A stretch of 64,000 bases of DNA from an uncultured Fidelibacterota bacterium (GCA_902599655.1 CACKGC010000001.1:1-64000); one strand, 5' to 3'. Shown: positions 53,401 through 63,480, counted from the stretch's first letter. A program made the numbers and translations. Notes: generated by a model from the sequence alone, not told the origin.

Positions 53401-53715
53401 ATGAAAAATGTTAAAAATAATGTGATTGAAGTACTCAAGCAATGTAACGATCCAGAGCTTCCAATTGACCTTTGGAATCTTGGGTTAATTTATGACTTGA
53501 AAATTAATGAAGAGGGTGAAAAATTCTCGGTGGACATTATTATGTCTCTTACTACTCCTGGGTGCACAATGGGTCAATATATGATTGATGATATTAAAAA
53601 TAAAATGACATCTATTGATTCCATTTCAAGAGTTGATGTGGAACTTACATTTGATCCGCCATGGAGCCCAGAAATGATGACAGAGGAAGGTAAAGTAAAA
53701 TTAGGATTACAATGA
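53401..53715 (+). CDS. DUF59/MIP18 family Fe-S assembly protein
   Basis: A 104-residue protein of the DUF59 (PaaD/SufT-like) family: NDPELPIDLWNLGLIYDL near the start, SLTTPGCTMGQYMIDDIK with the conserved cysteine near 55 and FDPPWSPEMMTEEGK near the end. It starts the SUF operon and overlaps the A-type carrier gene by 4 bases. Family members help load Fe-S clusters on targets. Confidence 0.9.
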   Translation: MKNVKNNVIEVLKQCNDPELPIDLWNLGLIYDLKINEEGEKFSVDIIMSLTTPGCTMGQYMIDDIKNKMTSIDSISRVDVELTFDPPWSPEMMTEEGKVKLGLQ

Positions 53716-54059
53716 ATGAAGAACTTAAAAATCAAAAAATTAGTATTACTGAAAAAGCTGCTTCTAGATTAAAAAATATAATCGAGAATGAAGAAACTGA
53801 TACAAAAGGTATCAGAGTAACAATCGACACTGGTGGCTGCTCTGGTATGTCTTATAAAATAACATTTGAAAGTGAAAAACAAGAATTTGATAAAGTCTTT
53901 GATAGCCACGGAATTTCAATATTTTGTGATGTTAAAAGTTGGATATATGTCAGAGGTTGTGAAATAGACTTTTCAACAGATTTACTTAACGGAGGATTTA
54001 AGGTTAATAATCCAAATGCTACAAGAACATGTGGTTGCGGTATTAGCTTTTCAGCATAA
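53712..54059 (+). CDS. sufA: A-type Fe-S carrier protein
   Basis: A 115-residue IscA/SufA/ErpA homologue with the three cluster cysteines: [11 protein letters not shown] near 37 and [11 protein letters not shown] at the end. It carries clusters from the SufBCD scaffold. It cannot be assigned to SufA rather than ErpA on sequence alone; the operon favours SufA. It is 2 bases upstream of sufB. Confidence 0.9.
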   Translation: MNEELKNQKISITEKAASRLKNIIENEETDTKGIRVTIDTGGCSGMSYKITFESEKQEFDKVFDSHGISIFCDVKSWIYVRGCEIDFSTDLLNGGFKVNNPNATRTCGCGISFSA

Positions 54060-54061
54060 TT

Positions 54062-55507
54062 ATGGTAGATAAAAATCAACAGGTAATAGACAAAACGCTC
54101 GATCAAGAATACAAATATGGATTTACAACAGATGTAGATCAAACAAAATTTGAACCAGGTTTAGATGAAGAGGTTATAGCTAAACTTTCTAAAATTAAAA
54201 ATGAACCTGAATGGCTGCTCGAATGGAGACTGAAAGCATTTAAGAATTGGAAAAAAATGTCTGAACCAACTTGGGCAAAAATTGATTATGAACCAATCGA
54301 CTATCAAGCACTAAGCTATTATGCTGCTCCTAAACAAAAAAAGAATGACAGTTTGGATGATGTTGATCCTGAAATTTTAGAAACATACAATAAGTTAGGT
54401 ATTTCACTTGATGAGCAAAAAAGATTAGAAGGCGTTGCTGTCGACGCTGTCTTTGATAGTGTATCCATTGCAACTACCTTTAAAGATGAGCTTGCAAAAC
54501 ATGGTGTAATATTTTGCTCTTTTTCGGAAGCAGTTCAAGATCATCCTGAATTGATAAAAAAATATTTGGGCTCAGTTATACCTGCAACTGATAATTATTT
54601 TGCTGCTTTGAATTCTGCTGTTTTTAGTGATGGTTCATTTGTTTATATCCCAAAAGGTGTTCGTTGTCCAATGGAACTATCAACTTATTTTAGAATTAAT
54701 GCTACAAATACCGGTCAATTTGAGCGAACTCTCATTATTGCTGATGAAGGTAGTTATGTAAGCTATTTAGAAGGATGTACAGCACCAATGAGAGATGAAA
54801 ATCAATTACATGCTGCATGCGTGGAACTTGTTGCACACAAAGATGCTACTATTAAGTATTCCACTATTCAGAACTGGTTTTCTGGTGATAAAGAAGGTAA
54901 AGGTGGAATCTATAATTTTGTTACTAAAAGAGGAAATTGTCTTGGAGATAATTCCAAAATTTCATGGACACAAGTTGAAACTGGTTCTGCAATTACATGG
55001 AAATATCCAAGTGTAATCATGCAAGGTGACAATAGTGTCGGTGAATTCTATTCAGTAGCTGTGACAAAAAATAAACAGCAAGCTGATACTGGTACCAAAA
55101 TGATTCATATTGGTAAAAATACAAAAAGCACCATTATAACTAAGGGTATATCAGCTGGTGAAGGTCAAAATACTTATCGCGGCGGGGTTAAAATTTTAAA
55201 AAATGCAGAAAATGCTCAAAATTTCTCGCAATGCGATTCTATTTTGATTGGAGACAAGTGCGGGGCCCATACTTTTCCGTACATTGATGTGAAAAATCCA
55301 TCTGCAAAAATGGAGCATGAAGCTACCACTTCTAGTATTGGTGAAGATCAACTTTTCTATTGCAATCAAAGAGGTATAAAGCTTGATGATGCTGTTTCAA
55401 TGATTGTTAATGGATTTTGCAAAGAAGTTTTTGAAGAATTACCCATGGAATTTGCTGTTGAAGCAAAACAATTAATTGAAGTAACCCTTGAAAATAGTGT
55501 AGGATAA
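54062..55507 (+). CDS. sufB: SufB, Fe-S cluster scaffold subunit
   Basis: A 481-residue scaffold subunit with the usual blocks: [17 protein letters not shown] near 45, [17 protein letters not shown] near 198, the middle beta-helix with [42 protein letters not shown] and the C-terminal [18 protein letters not shown] with the key cysteine. It forms the SufBC2D complex. The length is normal. Confidence 0.97.
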   Translation: MVDKNQQVIDKTLDQEYKYGFTTDVDQTKFEPGLDEEVIAKLSKIKNEPEWLLEWRLKAFKNWKKMSEPTWAKIDYEPIDYQALSYYAAPKQKKNDSLDDVDPEILETYNKLGISLDEQKRLEGVAVDAVFDSVSIATTFKDELAKHGVIFCSFSEAVQDHPELIKKYLGSVIPATDNYFAALNSAVFSDGSFVYIPKGVRCPMELSTYFRINATNTGQFERTLIIADEGSYVSYLEGCTAPMRDENQLHAACVELVAHKDATIKYSTIQNWFSGDKEGKGGIYNFVTKRGNCLGDNSKISWTQVETGSAITWKYPSVIMQGDNSVGEFYSVAVTKNKQQADTGTKMIHIGKNTKSTIITKGISAGEGQNTYRGGVKILKNAENAQNFSQCDSILIGDKCGAHTFPYIDVKNPSAKMEHEATTSSIGEDQLFYCNQRGIKLDDAVSMIVNGFCKEVFEELPMEFAVEAKQLIEVTLENSVG

Positions 55508-55511
55508 TAAA

Positions 55512-56252
55512 ATGATTAAAATTAAGAATTTAGAAGCATCGATTGATGATAAAACAATATTAAAAGGTATTGATTTAGAAATACCAGCTGGAGAAGTCCA
55601 TGTAATTATGGGTAGAAATGGTTCTGGAAAGAGCACATTAGCCAATGTAATTGCTGGTAACGAAGCTTATGAAGTCGATGGCGGCAGTATTGCTATGAAT
55701 GATACTGATATTACTGAGATGAGTATAGAAAATCGAGCTTTAGAGGGCATATTTTTATGTTTTCAATATCCTGTTGCTATTCCAGGTGTAGGTATGGCCT
55801 ACTTCTTGAGATCAGCATTAAATGCTCATAGAAAACATCAGGGTAAAGATGAGATGGATGCATTAGAGTTTTTGAATAATGCCAAAGCAATATTATCTGA
55901 ACTTGGACTAGATGATTCTTTTTTAAAGAGATCCATTAATGATGGTTTTTCTGGAGGAGAAAAAAAGAAAAGTGAAATCCTTCAACTCCTAACCATTAAT
56001 CCTAAATTAGCAGTTTTAGATGAAACTGACTCAGGTTTAGATGTTGATGCATTAAGAACAGTTGCAAAAGGTGTTAATAAGTTTAAAAATGAAAATAATT
56101 CTGTATTAATTATTACTCACTATCAGCGTCTACTAAACTATATTAAACCTGATGTTGTTCATTTAATGATTGATGGAAAAATTGTTGAATCTGGAGATAT
56201 GTCCCTTGTAGAAAGAGTAGAAAAAGATGGATATTCTTGGCTAGAAAAATAA
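55512..56252 (+). CDS. sufC: SufC, Fe-S assembly ATPase
   Basis: A 246-residue ABC-type ATPase: Walker A GRNGSGKST (near 35), Q-loop CFQYPVAIPGV, signature FSGGEKKKSEILQ and Walker B LAVLDETDSGLD. It powers the SufBCD complex. It is 4 bases after sufB and 1 before sufD. Confidence 0.97.
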   Translation: MIKIKNLEASIDDKTILKGIDLEIPAGEVHVIMGRNGSGKSTLANVIAGNEAYEVDGGSIAMNDTDITEMSIENRALEGIFLCFQYPVAIPGVGMAYFLRSALNAHRKHQGKDEMDALEFLNNAKAILSELGLDDSFLKRSINDGFSGGEKKKSEILQLLTINPKLAVLDETDSGLDVDALRTVAKGVNKFKNENNSVLIITHYQRLLNYIKPDVVHLMIDGKIVESGDMSLVERVEKDGYSWLEK

Positions 56253-56253
56253 A

Positions 56254-57435
56254 ATGATCGATTCAATCAAAAAAAGTAGTTTAGAATTTTTCAATACCAA
56301 TGGTCTGCCAAGCAAGAAGCTTGAAAATTGGAAATTTACCTCATCAAAAAATTTCAAAAATTTTAATAAATCATTATCGTCAGATGAAGTAAAAAAAATT
56401 GAATCGGACGAACTGTCAATTGTATTCATCAACGGAGTACTTGATAAAGATTCGTTAGAAAATTTTAAATTTGCTGACTTAATTGAAGTTAAAAATTTAA
56501 ATGAGCTTACTAAAAAAGAACTGTTGTATTGCTCAGAAAGTTTTTTGAACGAATCAATGTTTAATCTTGGAGTATCTGAATTTGAAAATGGAAGTTACAT
56601 TTCATTCAAAGAAAATTCAGTTATTGAAGAAGTTATTAATATTAAAAATTATTTTTTTGAAAATGGTCAAAATGAAAGGATGTCTTCTTTCAATATTTTT
56701 CATATTAACGAAGGTTCAGAAATTTCAATCATTGAAGAAGATATAAAAGAAAACTTTTCTATATTCAATTTGAAGCTGAACAAATTTATTTGCGAAAATT
56801 CTTCAATCTTCAAACATGGAAAATCATATAATGATGATTCGCAAACACATTCATTATCATATAATTATTATGAAATCGAACAAGATGTTGCATTAAGTGT
56901 TGATTCTATGGTCAAAAGCTCTTTTTTTAATAAAGAGTTTATTGAGGTTGATCTTAATAAAGTTGGAAGTGATGCTAAAATCAATATTTTAAATCTTGGT
57001 AAAGAAGAGCAGCATATCGATAATAATATCTTAATCAATCACAAAGCTGAACATTGTACAAGCTTTCAACATGTGAGAAATGTCTTAGATAATAAGTCTA
57101 CAGCAGTATTTAATGGAAAAGTTATTGTTGCAGAAGGAGCGCAGCAAACTGATTCAAATCAATCAAACAAGAATCTCCTTCTTTCGCTTGAATCAAATGC
57201 ATTTTCAAATCCTCAACTAGAAATCTATGCTGATGACGTCTCATGTGGACATGGATCAACAACAGGTGCTTTGGATGAAAATAGTATTTTTTACTTACGC
57301 GCCAGAGGTATTGACTATTCAAGTGCCCAAAAAATATTAATTAAAGCTTTTGCAAAAGAAGTTATTGACGACTTTTCTCTTTCATCGCTCCAAGATATAT
57401 CCGAAATTGCTTTGGATAGCTGGATTGATGGATAA
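56254..57435 (+). CDS. sufD: SufD, Fe-S cluster scaffold subunit
   Basis: A 393-residue beta-helix protein that is less conserved than SufB. Its C-terminal block holds the family's key text: GAQQTDSNQSNKNLLLS and CGHGSTTGALDENSIFYLRARGI with the conserved cysteine/histidine. It pairs with SufB in the SufBC2D scaffold. It overlaps the SufE gene by 8 bases. Confidence 0.95.
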   Translation: MIDSIKKSSLEFFNTNGLPSKKLENWKFTSSKNFKNFNKSLSSDEVKKIESDELSIVFINGVLDKDSLENFKFADLIEVKNLNELTKKELLYCSESFLNESMFNLGVSEFENGSYISFKENSVIEEVINIKNYFFENGQNERMSSFNIFHINEGSEISIIEEDIKENFSIFNLKLNKFICENSSIFKHGKSYNDDSQTHSLSYNYYEIEQDVALSVDSMVKSSFFNKEFIEVDLNKVGSDAKINILNLGKEEQHIDNNILINHKAEHCTSFQHVRNVLDNKSTAVFNGKVIVAEGAQQTDSNQSNKNLLLSLESNAFSNPQLEIYADDVSCGHGSTTGALDENSIFYLRARGIDYSSAQKILIKAFAKEVIDDFSLSSLQDISEIALDSWIDG

Positions 57436-57853
57436 TATAAAAAATAATCTCGCAAATATTCGTGATGGCTTTTCTATTTTAGATGGACAAGATAAGTTGG
57501 TGTATTTGATTGATTTAGGCAAAAAGCTTGATCACATCAACGAGTCTGATCGAACTGAAAATAGAAAAATTCATGCTTGCACCTCGCAAACCTGGTTAAA
57601 ACTTGGTTATGACAATGATCTTGTAACAATAAAAGCTTTTTCTGAAAGTACAATTGTTAATGGTTTGCTTCGAATTCTTCAAATTGGTTTTAATAATTCA
57701 GAAAAAAAGAGTATAATTAATTTTATAGATAGTTTTGATGATTGTAGCAGTCTATTTGAGTGGCTAAATCTTGGTACCGCAATATCTAGTCAAAGACAAA
57801 ATGGACTTCTAGGGTCACTTGATTATATTAAAAAGGAATTAAATGATGCATAA
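57428..57853 (+). CDS. sufE: SufE-type sulfur acceptor
   Basis: A 141-residue SufE. The acceptor cysteine is in HACTSQTWL near 52, matching the family's GC.S.VW site, with a following LLRILQIGFNNS-type block. It takes persulfide sulfur from the SufS desulfurase. The ATG at 57428 sits 8 bases before the sufD stop; the frame upstream reads sufD in another phase. Confidence 0.92.
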   Translation: MDNIKNNLANIRDGFSILDGQDKLVYLIDLGKKLDHINESDRTENRKIHACTSQTWLKLGYDNDLVTIKAFSESTIVNGLLRILQIGFNNSEKKSIINFIDSFDDCSSLFEWLNLGTAISSQRQNGLLGSLDYIKKELNDA

Positions 57854-58367
57854 AGAGTTTACAATATTAGAAGACATAGTAGTTCACAGTGTTCCTGATG
57901 GAATTAGAACAACATTAGAAAAAGGTAAATCAGGTATTATTTCACAATCTTTAGGAGACAATTATACTATAGTCGTTGAGGGAAACATGTACCAATTAAG
58001 TGGTATAGATGGTGAAAAAATTGGCGAAGAAAAACGTGAATTAAGTTCTAACAATTTTGCAAATGAAGAAGAAGTATGGAATGTTTTACATACATGCTAT
58101 GATCCTGAGATTCCAGTTAATATTGTTGATCTTGGACTAGTTTATAATTGTGAGATTAAAGAAGAAGAAGGCGGGGTTAATATCCTAATTCAAATGACAC
58201 TGACTGCTCCAGGTTGTGGAATGGGTCCTGTAATCGCAGATGAAGTGAAGCAAAAATTGTTATCACTTAGTGGTGCCAAAGCAGTTGAAGTTGAACTCGT
58301 ATGGGAACCGCAGTGGAATCAAGATATGATGAGCGATGCAGCAAAATTACAATTAGGGCTTTATTAA
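57843..58367 (+). CDS. sufT: SufT, DUF59 Fe-S maturation protein
   Basis: A 174-residue protein with an N-terminal SufT-specific region (1-70) and a C-terminal DUF59 domain: CYDPEIPVNIVDLGLVYN, APGCGMGPVIADEVK with the conserved cysteine near 130 and WEPQWNQDMM. SufT helps mature Fe-S proteins. It overlaps sufE by 11 bases and is 6 bases before sufS. Two ATGs (57843, 57846) are possible starts. Confidence 0.93.
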   Translation: MMHKEFTILEDIVVHSVPDGIRTTLEKGKSGIISQSLGDNYTIVVEGNMYQLSGIDGEKIGEEKRELSSNNFANEEEVWNVLHTCYDPEIPVNIVDLGLVYNCEIKEEEGGVNILIQMTLTAPGCGMGPVIADEVKQKLLSLSGAKAVEVELVWEPQWNQDMMSDAAKLQLGLY

Positions 58368-58373
58368 ACAATT

Positions 58374-59567
58374 ATGTTAGATATCAGAAAAGACTTTCCA
58401 AATCTTGGGGAAAAAAATCGAGGAAAAACTTTAGTTTATCTTGATAGCGCAGCTACGAGTTTAACCCCAAAGCAAGTAATTAATTCTGAATCAGAATATT
58501 ATGAAAAATTTGGAGGAAGCATTCATAGAAGTGTGTATGAATTAGGCGAAAGAGCCACTAATGCTTTCGAAAATAGTCGAAAAAGAATAGCTGATTTTAT
58601 TGGAGCATCAAAAAATTCAATTGTTTTTACAAAGAGTGCTACCGAAAGCATCAATCTTGTTGCTGAATCATGGGGATATGATAATTTAAAATCAGGGGAT
58701 GTAGTTTTACTTACTGATATGGAGCATCATTCAAACATTATTCCATGGCAAGTAATTTGTAAAAAGACTGGTGCGAAAATCAAATATCTTAAATCCACAG
58801 AACAAGGAACTATCAATTTAAATGACTTAAGAAGTGCTTTAGATAATAGTGTCAAAATTGTAAGTATAACTCATGCATCGAATGTTTTTGGTACAATAAA
58901 TCCAATTAAAGAGATTATTGATATTGTTAAAAAAAATGGTTCAAAGATCATGATTGATGGGTGTCAGAGCATTCCTCATATGAAAGTGGATGTTGTGGAT
59001 TTAGATTGTGATTTTTACGCTTTTTCTGGACATAAAATGTTTGGGCCTACTGGAGTTGGTGTTTTGTATAGCAAAGAAGAAATCTTAGAAAAAATGCGTC
59101 CATATCAAACCGGTGGAGGTATTATTGAAACTGTAACCATGACTGATTCTACTTGGACAAGTATTCCACATAGATTTGAACCTGGTTCTCCTATGGCAGC
59201 TCAAGCAATTGCACTCGCCGAAGCAGTAAATTATTTAGAATCATGCTTAGAAAAATATGATAATTCATTAAATGAGTATTCTATGGAAAAAATGAAATCA
59301 ATTAATGGAATATCTATTTATGGAAATGCACCTGAAAGAACGCCAATTATAAGTTTCAATATTGAAGGCATTCATTCTCTAGATTTAGCACACTTCTTAG
59401 ATTACGAAGGAATTACCATTCGATCTGGTCACCATTGCTGTCAACCATTAATGCAAGCACTAGATATCACAGCATGTGCACGAGTTAGTTTTTATTTTTA
59501 TAATAGTGTTGAAGAGGTTGATTTTCTGGTAGACAAAATAAATAAAGCAGTACAGGTTATTAAATAA
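58374..59567 (+). CDS. sufS: SufS cysteine desulfurase
   Basis: A 397-residue PLP enzyme: LDSAATSLTPKQV near the start, EHHSNIIPWQ, THASNVFGTINP, the PLP lysine in SGHKMFGPTGVG (near 222) and the persulfide cysteine in RSGHHCCQPLM (near 350). It removes sulfur from cysteine for SufE and SufBCD. The length is normal. Confidence 0.97.
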   Translation: MLDIRKDFPNLGEKNRGKTLVYLDSAATSLTPKQVINSESEYYEKFGGSIHRSVYELGERATNAFENSRKRIADFIGASKNSIVFTKSATESINLVAESWGYDNLKSGDVVLLTDMEHHSNIIPWQVICKKTGAKIKYLKSTEQGTINLNDLRSALDNSVKIVSITHASNVFGTINPIKEIIDIVKKNGSKIMIDGCQSIPHMKVDVVDLDCDFYAFSGHKMFGPTGVGVLYSKEEILEKMRPYQTGGGIIETVTMTDSTWTSIPHRFEPGSPMAAQAIALAEAVNYLESCLEKYDNSLNEYSMEKMKSINGISIYGNAPERTPIISFNIEGIHSLDLAHFLDYEGITIRSGHHCCQPLMQALDITACARVSFYFYNSVEEVDFLVDKINKAVQVIK

Positions 59568-59812
59568 TGCAAAATATTAATCTAGATGACTTTTTAACCG
59601 AAGGTATTATTAAAGAAAAAGATTTTAGAGAAAAAGTATCCCTGATAAACTGGGAAAAGTATCAAGATCAAAAAGTTATTATCAAAGGGTGTTCAAAAGC
59701 AGCAGTTCCTACATGGGCATATTTGATTATTACGGCTAATTTAACTAAATATGCTAAACGTATTTATTTTGGTGAGCCATGCTCGGCAATTGATATTTTT
59801 AAAAACTCTTAA
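59567..59812 (+). CDS. DUF2480 family protein, half length
   Basis: An 81-residue protein that reads like one unit of DUF2480: LDDFLTEGIIKEKDFREKV near 5-22, KVIIKGCSKAAVPTWAYLI near 36-54 and YFGEPCSAIDIFK at the end. As I recall, Bacteroidota members are about twice this length and hold two related halves; this copy combines the N-terminal acidic lead with the last half. Its start overlaps the sufS stop by one base, so it ends the SUF operon. The function is unknown. It overlaps the convergent Fe-S oxidoreductase gene by 4 bases. Confidence 0.7.
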   Translation: MQNINLDDFLTEGIIKEKDFREKVSLINWEKYQDQKVIIKGCSKAAVPTWAYLIITANLTKYAKRIYFGEPCSAIDIFKNS

Positions 59813-61659
59813 GAAAGATTTTCTGCTACAATATCTGCAACATCTTTAACCTTGATTTCTTCTTGTCCTGCTGGAGTTAAGGGTCCAATACCTTGATTCA
59901 TCATGCCATAACAAAAATTACATCCCGTAACTACTGTATCAGTTTTTGATTCGATTACCTGTTCTGCTCTTAAAAGATGAGTTCTACCTTCTCCACTATC
60001 TTTTTTCCACCATAAAGCACCACCTGCTCCGCAACATAAAGTTTCTTTACCGCTTTCATCCAATTCAAAAAATTCAGGAGCAGCAGCTTTAATAGCATTT
60101 CGAGGAGCAGAAACTTCATCAAGCGTTCTCGAAAGATTGCATGGATCATGATATGTTACTTTCTCCAATGAACCTGGATTGATATTAATTCTACCCTCTT
60201 CTAATAATTCAGAAATTACTTGGGTATGATGTTTAACCTCATACTTAATTTCATGATATTTTTTATATTCTTTTTGAAGATTTACTACACAATGTGGACA
60301 CATAGTTGTCACATTTTTTACTTTATTTAATTCTTGGACATTTTGATCCATTAATAACTGATAGGTTAATTTATCTCCTAATTTATTTGCAGGATCTCCA
60401 GAGCATTGTTCGTTGCTAAGTACACCATATGTAACGCCAGCCGATTCAAGAATTTTGACAAAATTTCGGACTGAACTTACAAAATTAGGGTCCATTGCAT
60501 GCTTTGCAAAACAACCAAGCCAAAGCACCAACTCTTTGTCAGCTGTGTAAACTGGTAGCTCATTTAATAGTTCACTTGATGATGATCCTTCTGTATTACC
60601 AGTTTCTTGCAGATTTCTTAAAAGCTTCTGATATTCTTGAGGAACATCACCTTCTGCTAAAACTTGAAAGCTTCTTATTTCATCTGCCTTTTCAACATGA
60701 TTTCCAACAGGACAAACCTCTGTACATGCTTGGCATGTAGTACATTCCCATCCTGCTTCAACATTAATTTTATCAACTACGTTAACATCACCAGTTTCTA
60801 ACATTGGATCTTTTAAATCTAAAATGAAATGGTATTTTGGATCTAAAATGCCTCCACCTCTATTTGCTGGACATACATCTGTACATCTTCCACATTCAAC
60901 ACATGTAAAAATGTCAAGTGCTTGATCTTTGCTTAATCTTGATAAATCTAGCAGTAAGTTGTCTAGCTCTTCTTCTGAAGCTTCCATATCGATTGGAATA
61001 GCTCCATGGTTGGGTACTTCAAACGGACGCAAGAAAATATTAAAAGGTGAAAGTACTAAGTGCATATGCTTGGATTGAGGAATTAGAAATAAAAATCCAC
61101 CTATTACCCCAGAATGCAACCACCAGTTAAATTTTTCTGCCGCGCCAGTTAAGATATGTAACTCATCAATTAAGTAAGTTGTCATAAGAGTAACGATAAA
61201 AACTGAAACTAATGCAGAAGTACTTGAAAATTTTCCTAACGCTTTGGGCTTGATAACAAAACGTCTATATGCTAACCCTAAAATACCAATTGTGCATAAA
61301 ATTGCCCAAGGCGCACCAAAAATTATAAAATATGTATGTCTAAAAGATTCACTAAAAATTGGAAATCCAAAAGCCATACCAAAATGATTAATGGTTATTA
61401 ATCCAAAAAAAATAAATCCATACATCACCAGAGCATGTAATATACCAGCAGACTTTCTTTTCCCGCTTGCAACTTTTTTATGCAGAATAACTTCATCAAA
61501 AACTCTGATAATTCTTTTTGGGAGTTCATCTACGCTAAAGTTTGACTTTCCTTTTAATACAATTCTAAGCCTCAATAATAAGTGATATAAGAAAAAGGAG
61601 ATACCAGATAAAAGGAAGAGGGCTAAAGCTATTTGTTCTACGAGAGAAAATTGTAACAT
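59809..61659 (-). CDS. Membrane Fe-S oxidoreductase, EtfAB:menaquinone oxidoreductase type
   Basis: A 616-residue protein with three parts. Residues about 8-215 hold several membrane helices with heme-binding-type histidines, like nitrate reductase gamma. A ferredoxin pair CVECGRCTDVCP and CTTCQACTEVCPVGN lies near 253-325. The C-terminal half has two CCG domains of the HdrD type (CNLSRTL..., ETLCCGAGGALWWK, GCNFCYGMM). Such proteins next to etfAB pass electrons from electron-transfer flavoprotein to menaquinone (EMO). Here etfA is 9 bases upstream, matching that layout. Confidence 0.9.
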   Translation of the reverse strand: MLQFSLVEQIALALFLLSGISFFLYHLLLRLRIVLKGKSNFSVDELPKRIIRVFDEVILHKKVASGKRKSAGILHALVMYGFIFFGLITINHFGMAFGFPIFSESFRHTYFIIFGAPWAILCTIGILGLAYRRFVIKPKALGKFSSTSALVSVFIVTLMTTYLIDELHILTGAAEKFNWWLHSGVIGGFLFLIPQSKHMHLVLSPFNIFLRPFEVPNHGAIPIDMEASEEELDNLLLDLSRLSKDQALDIFTCVECGRCTDVCPANRGGGILDPKYHFILDLKDPMLETGDVNVVDKINVEAGWECTTCQACTEVCPVGNHVEKADEIRSFQVLAEGDVPQEYQKLLRNLQETGNTEGSSSSELLNELPVYTADKELVLWLGCFAKHAMDPNFVSSVRNFVKILESAGVTYGVLSNEQCSGDPANKLGDKLTYQLLMDQNVQELNKVKNVTTMCPHCVVNLQKEYKKYHEIKYEVKHHTQVISELLEEGRININPGSLEKVTYHDPCNLSRTLDEVSAPRNAIKAAAPEFFELDESGKETLCCGAGGALWWKKDSGEGRTHLLRAEQVIESKTDTVVTGCNFCYGMMNQGIGPLTPAGQEEIKVKDVADIVAENLS

Positions 61660-61668
61660 AAGAGATTC

Positions 61669-62640
61669 TTACTTACTATTGTTAATTTCCTCAGTCAATT
61701 TTGGTACAATTTCAAGAACATCACCAATGACAGCGTAATCAGCAATTTCAAATATAGGAGCATCTTCATCTTTATTGATAGCCAACACATTTTTTGAACC
61801 CTTCATACCAACTACGTGCTGAATCGCTCCGGAAACACCGCAAGAAAAATATAGCTTAGGAGATACTACCTGACCTGAACTACCAACTTGTCTATACGGA
61901 GGTAACCAACCCATATCTACTACAGGTCTTGAGGAAGCAACTTCAGCCCCCATTGCATCAGCTAAAGATTGCATCGTAGGAAGATTGTCTTCACTTTCAA
62001 TACCTCTTCCAACAGATAAAATTAATTCTGCTGTTGTTAAATCAACTCCGGTTGATGATTCTTGAAATTCAGGTTCACTATTTGACTTAATATCACTGTC
62101 AGAAAGCTGAACATTAAATTCTTCTACTGAAACAGGAGCTCCCTCCTCAATATCATCGCTTGAAAAAGCTGCAGATTGAAAACTTAATAAAGCTTGATCA
62201 GATGATATTTCAATACTTGTTGCAAGCTTTGCATTAAAAACTTGTTTTGAAAAATGTGGATTACCACTATTAAAATCTACAGAAATAATGTCACTAACAA
62301 ATGGTATACTAAGCTTTGCGCTCACTCTTGGAAGAAAGTCTCTAACCATATAAGAATGACCTACTAAAACATATTTTGGTGAAAGTTCACTAATTACATC
62401 AGAAAGAACCTTTGAATAGCCGTCTGCGGAATACATATCAATTAAGTCATTTTTTGCTGAAATGAGTTTACTAGCTTTGAAATTTTGTGCTTGAGATTTT
62501 AACTCATCCACTTTTTCGCCAATGCATAATATGGATAAGTCGCAGTTCAATTCGTTTGCAAACTTTTGTCCTGCTGCTACTGCTTCCAGACTAAAAGGGT
62601 GAATTTTACCTCTCTGGTTTTCTAGAACAACTAATACCAT
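61669..62640 (-). CDS. etfA: Electron transfer flavoprotein, alpha subunit
   Basis: A 323-residue EtfA. The N-terminal half is the variable ETF fold, and the C-terminal FAD-binding half shows SVGRGIESEDN, ASRPVVDMGWLPPYRQVGSSGQVVSPKLYFSCGVSGAIQHV and INKDEDAPIFEIADYAVIGDV. It carries electrons from acyl-CoA or similar dehydrogenases. Its ATG overlaps the etfB stop by one base (TAATG), and the membrane oxidoreductase follows. Confidence 0.96.
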   Translation of the reverse strand: MVLVVLENQRGKIHPFSLEAVAAGQKFANELNCDLSILCIGEKVDELKSQAQNFKASKLISAKNDLIDMYSADGYSKVLSDVISELSPKYVLVGHSYMVRDFLPRVSAKLSIPFVSDIISVDFNSGNPHFSKQVFNAKLATSIEISSDQALLSFQSAAFSSDDIEEGAPVSVEEFNVQLSDSDIKSNSEPEFQESSTGVDLTTAELILSVGRGIESEDNLPTMQSLADAMGAEVASSRPVVDMGWLPPYRQVGSSGQVVSPKLYFSCGVSGAIQHVVGMKGSKNVLAINKDEDAPIFEIADYAVIGDVLEIVPKLTEEINNSK

Positions 62641-63404
62641 TATATAACCTTTAATTTATTTTTTAATATATCCATTAGCTTAGCTACAATTGTATCTGCA
62701 TCCCCTTCAATTTTTTCTGTAACTTTCTCATTTTTTGGAACATATAAATTTACAAAGCTTTGTTTTTGAGGCTCAGCAGAAGATTCAAGAGTATTTAATT
62801 CTTTTCTTTTTGCGCCCATAATTCCTTTTAAAGAAGGATAGCGCGGTTCATTAATACCAGACTGAATTGAGATACTTGAAGGAAAAGGAAGTGTTACCCA
62901 CTGAAACCATCCTGATTCTAGCTCTCTTTTAACTTTAATCTTATCACCTTCAACTTGAGTTTCTATAGCAAGTGTAGCTGTTGACATCTCAAGTAGCTCT
63001 CCAATTAAAACACCTGTTTGTCCAGAACCCATGTCGTCTGATTGTAAACCGGATAAAATTAAATCAAAGTTCTCAGATTTTAAATTATCAGCAAAAATTT
63101 TTGCAACTGTAAGTGGATCTGTTGTAGAAGACTCATTTTTGATAAATATTCCACGATCAGCACCTTTTGCTAACCCGTCTTTAATTACTTTTGAAGTGTT
63201 ATTTTCAGATCCAAGAGTAACAACAACTACTTCAGAATCTCCACCTGCATTTTCTTTAATTTGCAATGCTTCTTCAAGAGCGTATGAATCACTTTCATTG
63301 ACAACGTAATTAACAATGGACTCATCAATCCAACTACCTGAGCTATCTACTCTGATAGTGGATTCATAACTTGGAATTGCTTTTGTTAATACTGCTATTT
63401 TCAT
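62640..63404 (-). CDS. etfB: Electron transfer flavoprotein, beta subunit
   Basis: A 254-residue EtfB: the start MKIAVLTKAIP, ADRGIFIKNE, LILSGLQSDDMGSGQTGVLIGELL (AMP/FAD-side loop) and the closing LPFPSSISIQSGINEPRYPSLKGIM. The ATG at 63404 is chosen because the family starts there; the frame continues upstream to 63470 without homology. Together with etfA it forms the ETF dimer. Confidence 0.95.
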   Translation of the reverse strand: MKIAVLTKAIPSYESTIRVDSSGSWIDESIVNYVVNESDSYALEEALQIKENAGGDSEVVVVTLGSENNTSKVIKDGLAKGADRGIFIKNESSTTDPLTVAKIFADNLKSENFDLILSGLQSDDMGSGQTGVLIGELLEMSTATLAIETQVEGDKIKVKRELESGWFQWVTLPFPSSISIQSGINEPRYPSLKGIMGAKRKELNTLESSAEPQKQSFVNLYVPKNEKVTEKIEGDADTIVAKLMDILKNKLKVI

Positions 63405-63480
63405 TTTTTTATTCGAAAACCGACTATTCAGTCTGTTTTTAATATAACTCTTAAAAATTAAATTAAACAATCAATAATTA

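Noticed and set aside
63405..63470. Extension of EtfB
   Set aside because: EtfB homologues start at MKIAVLTK; the upstream part has no homology.
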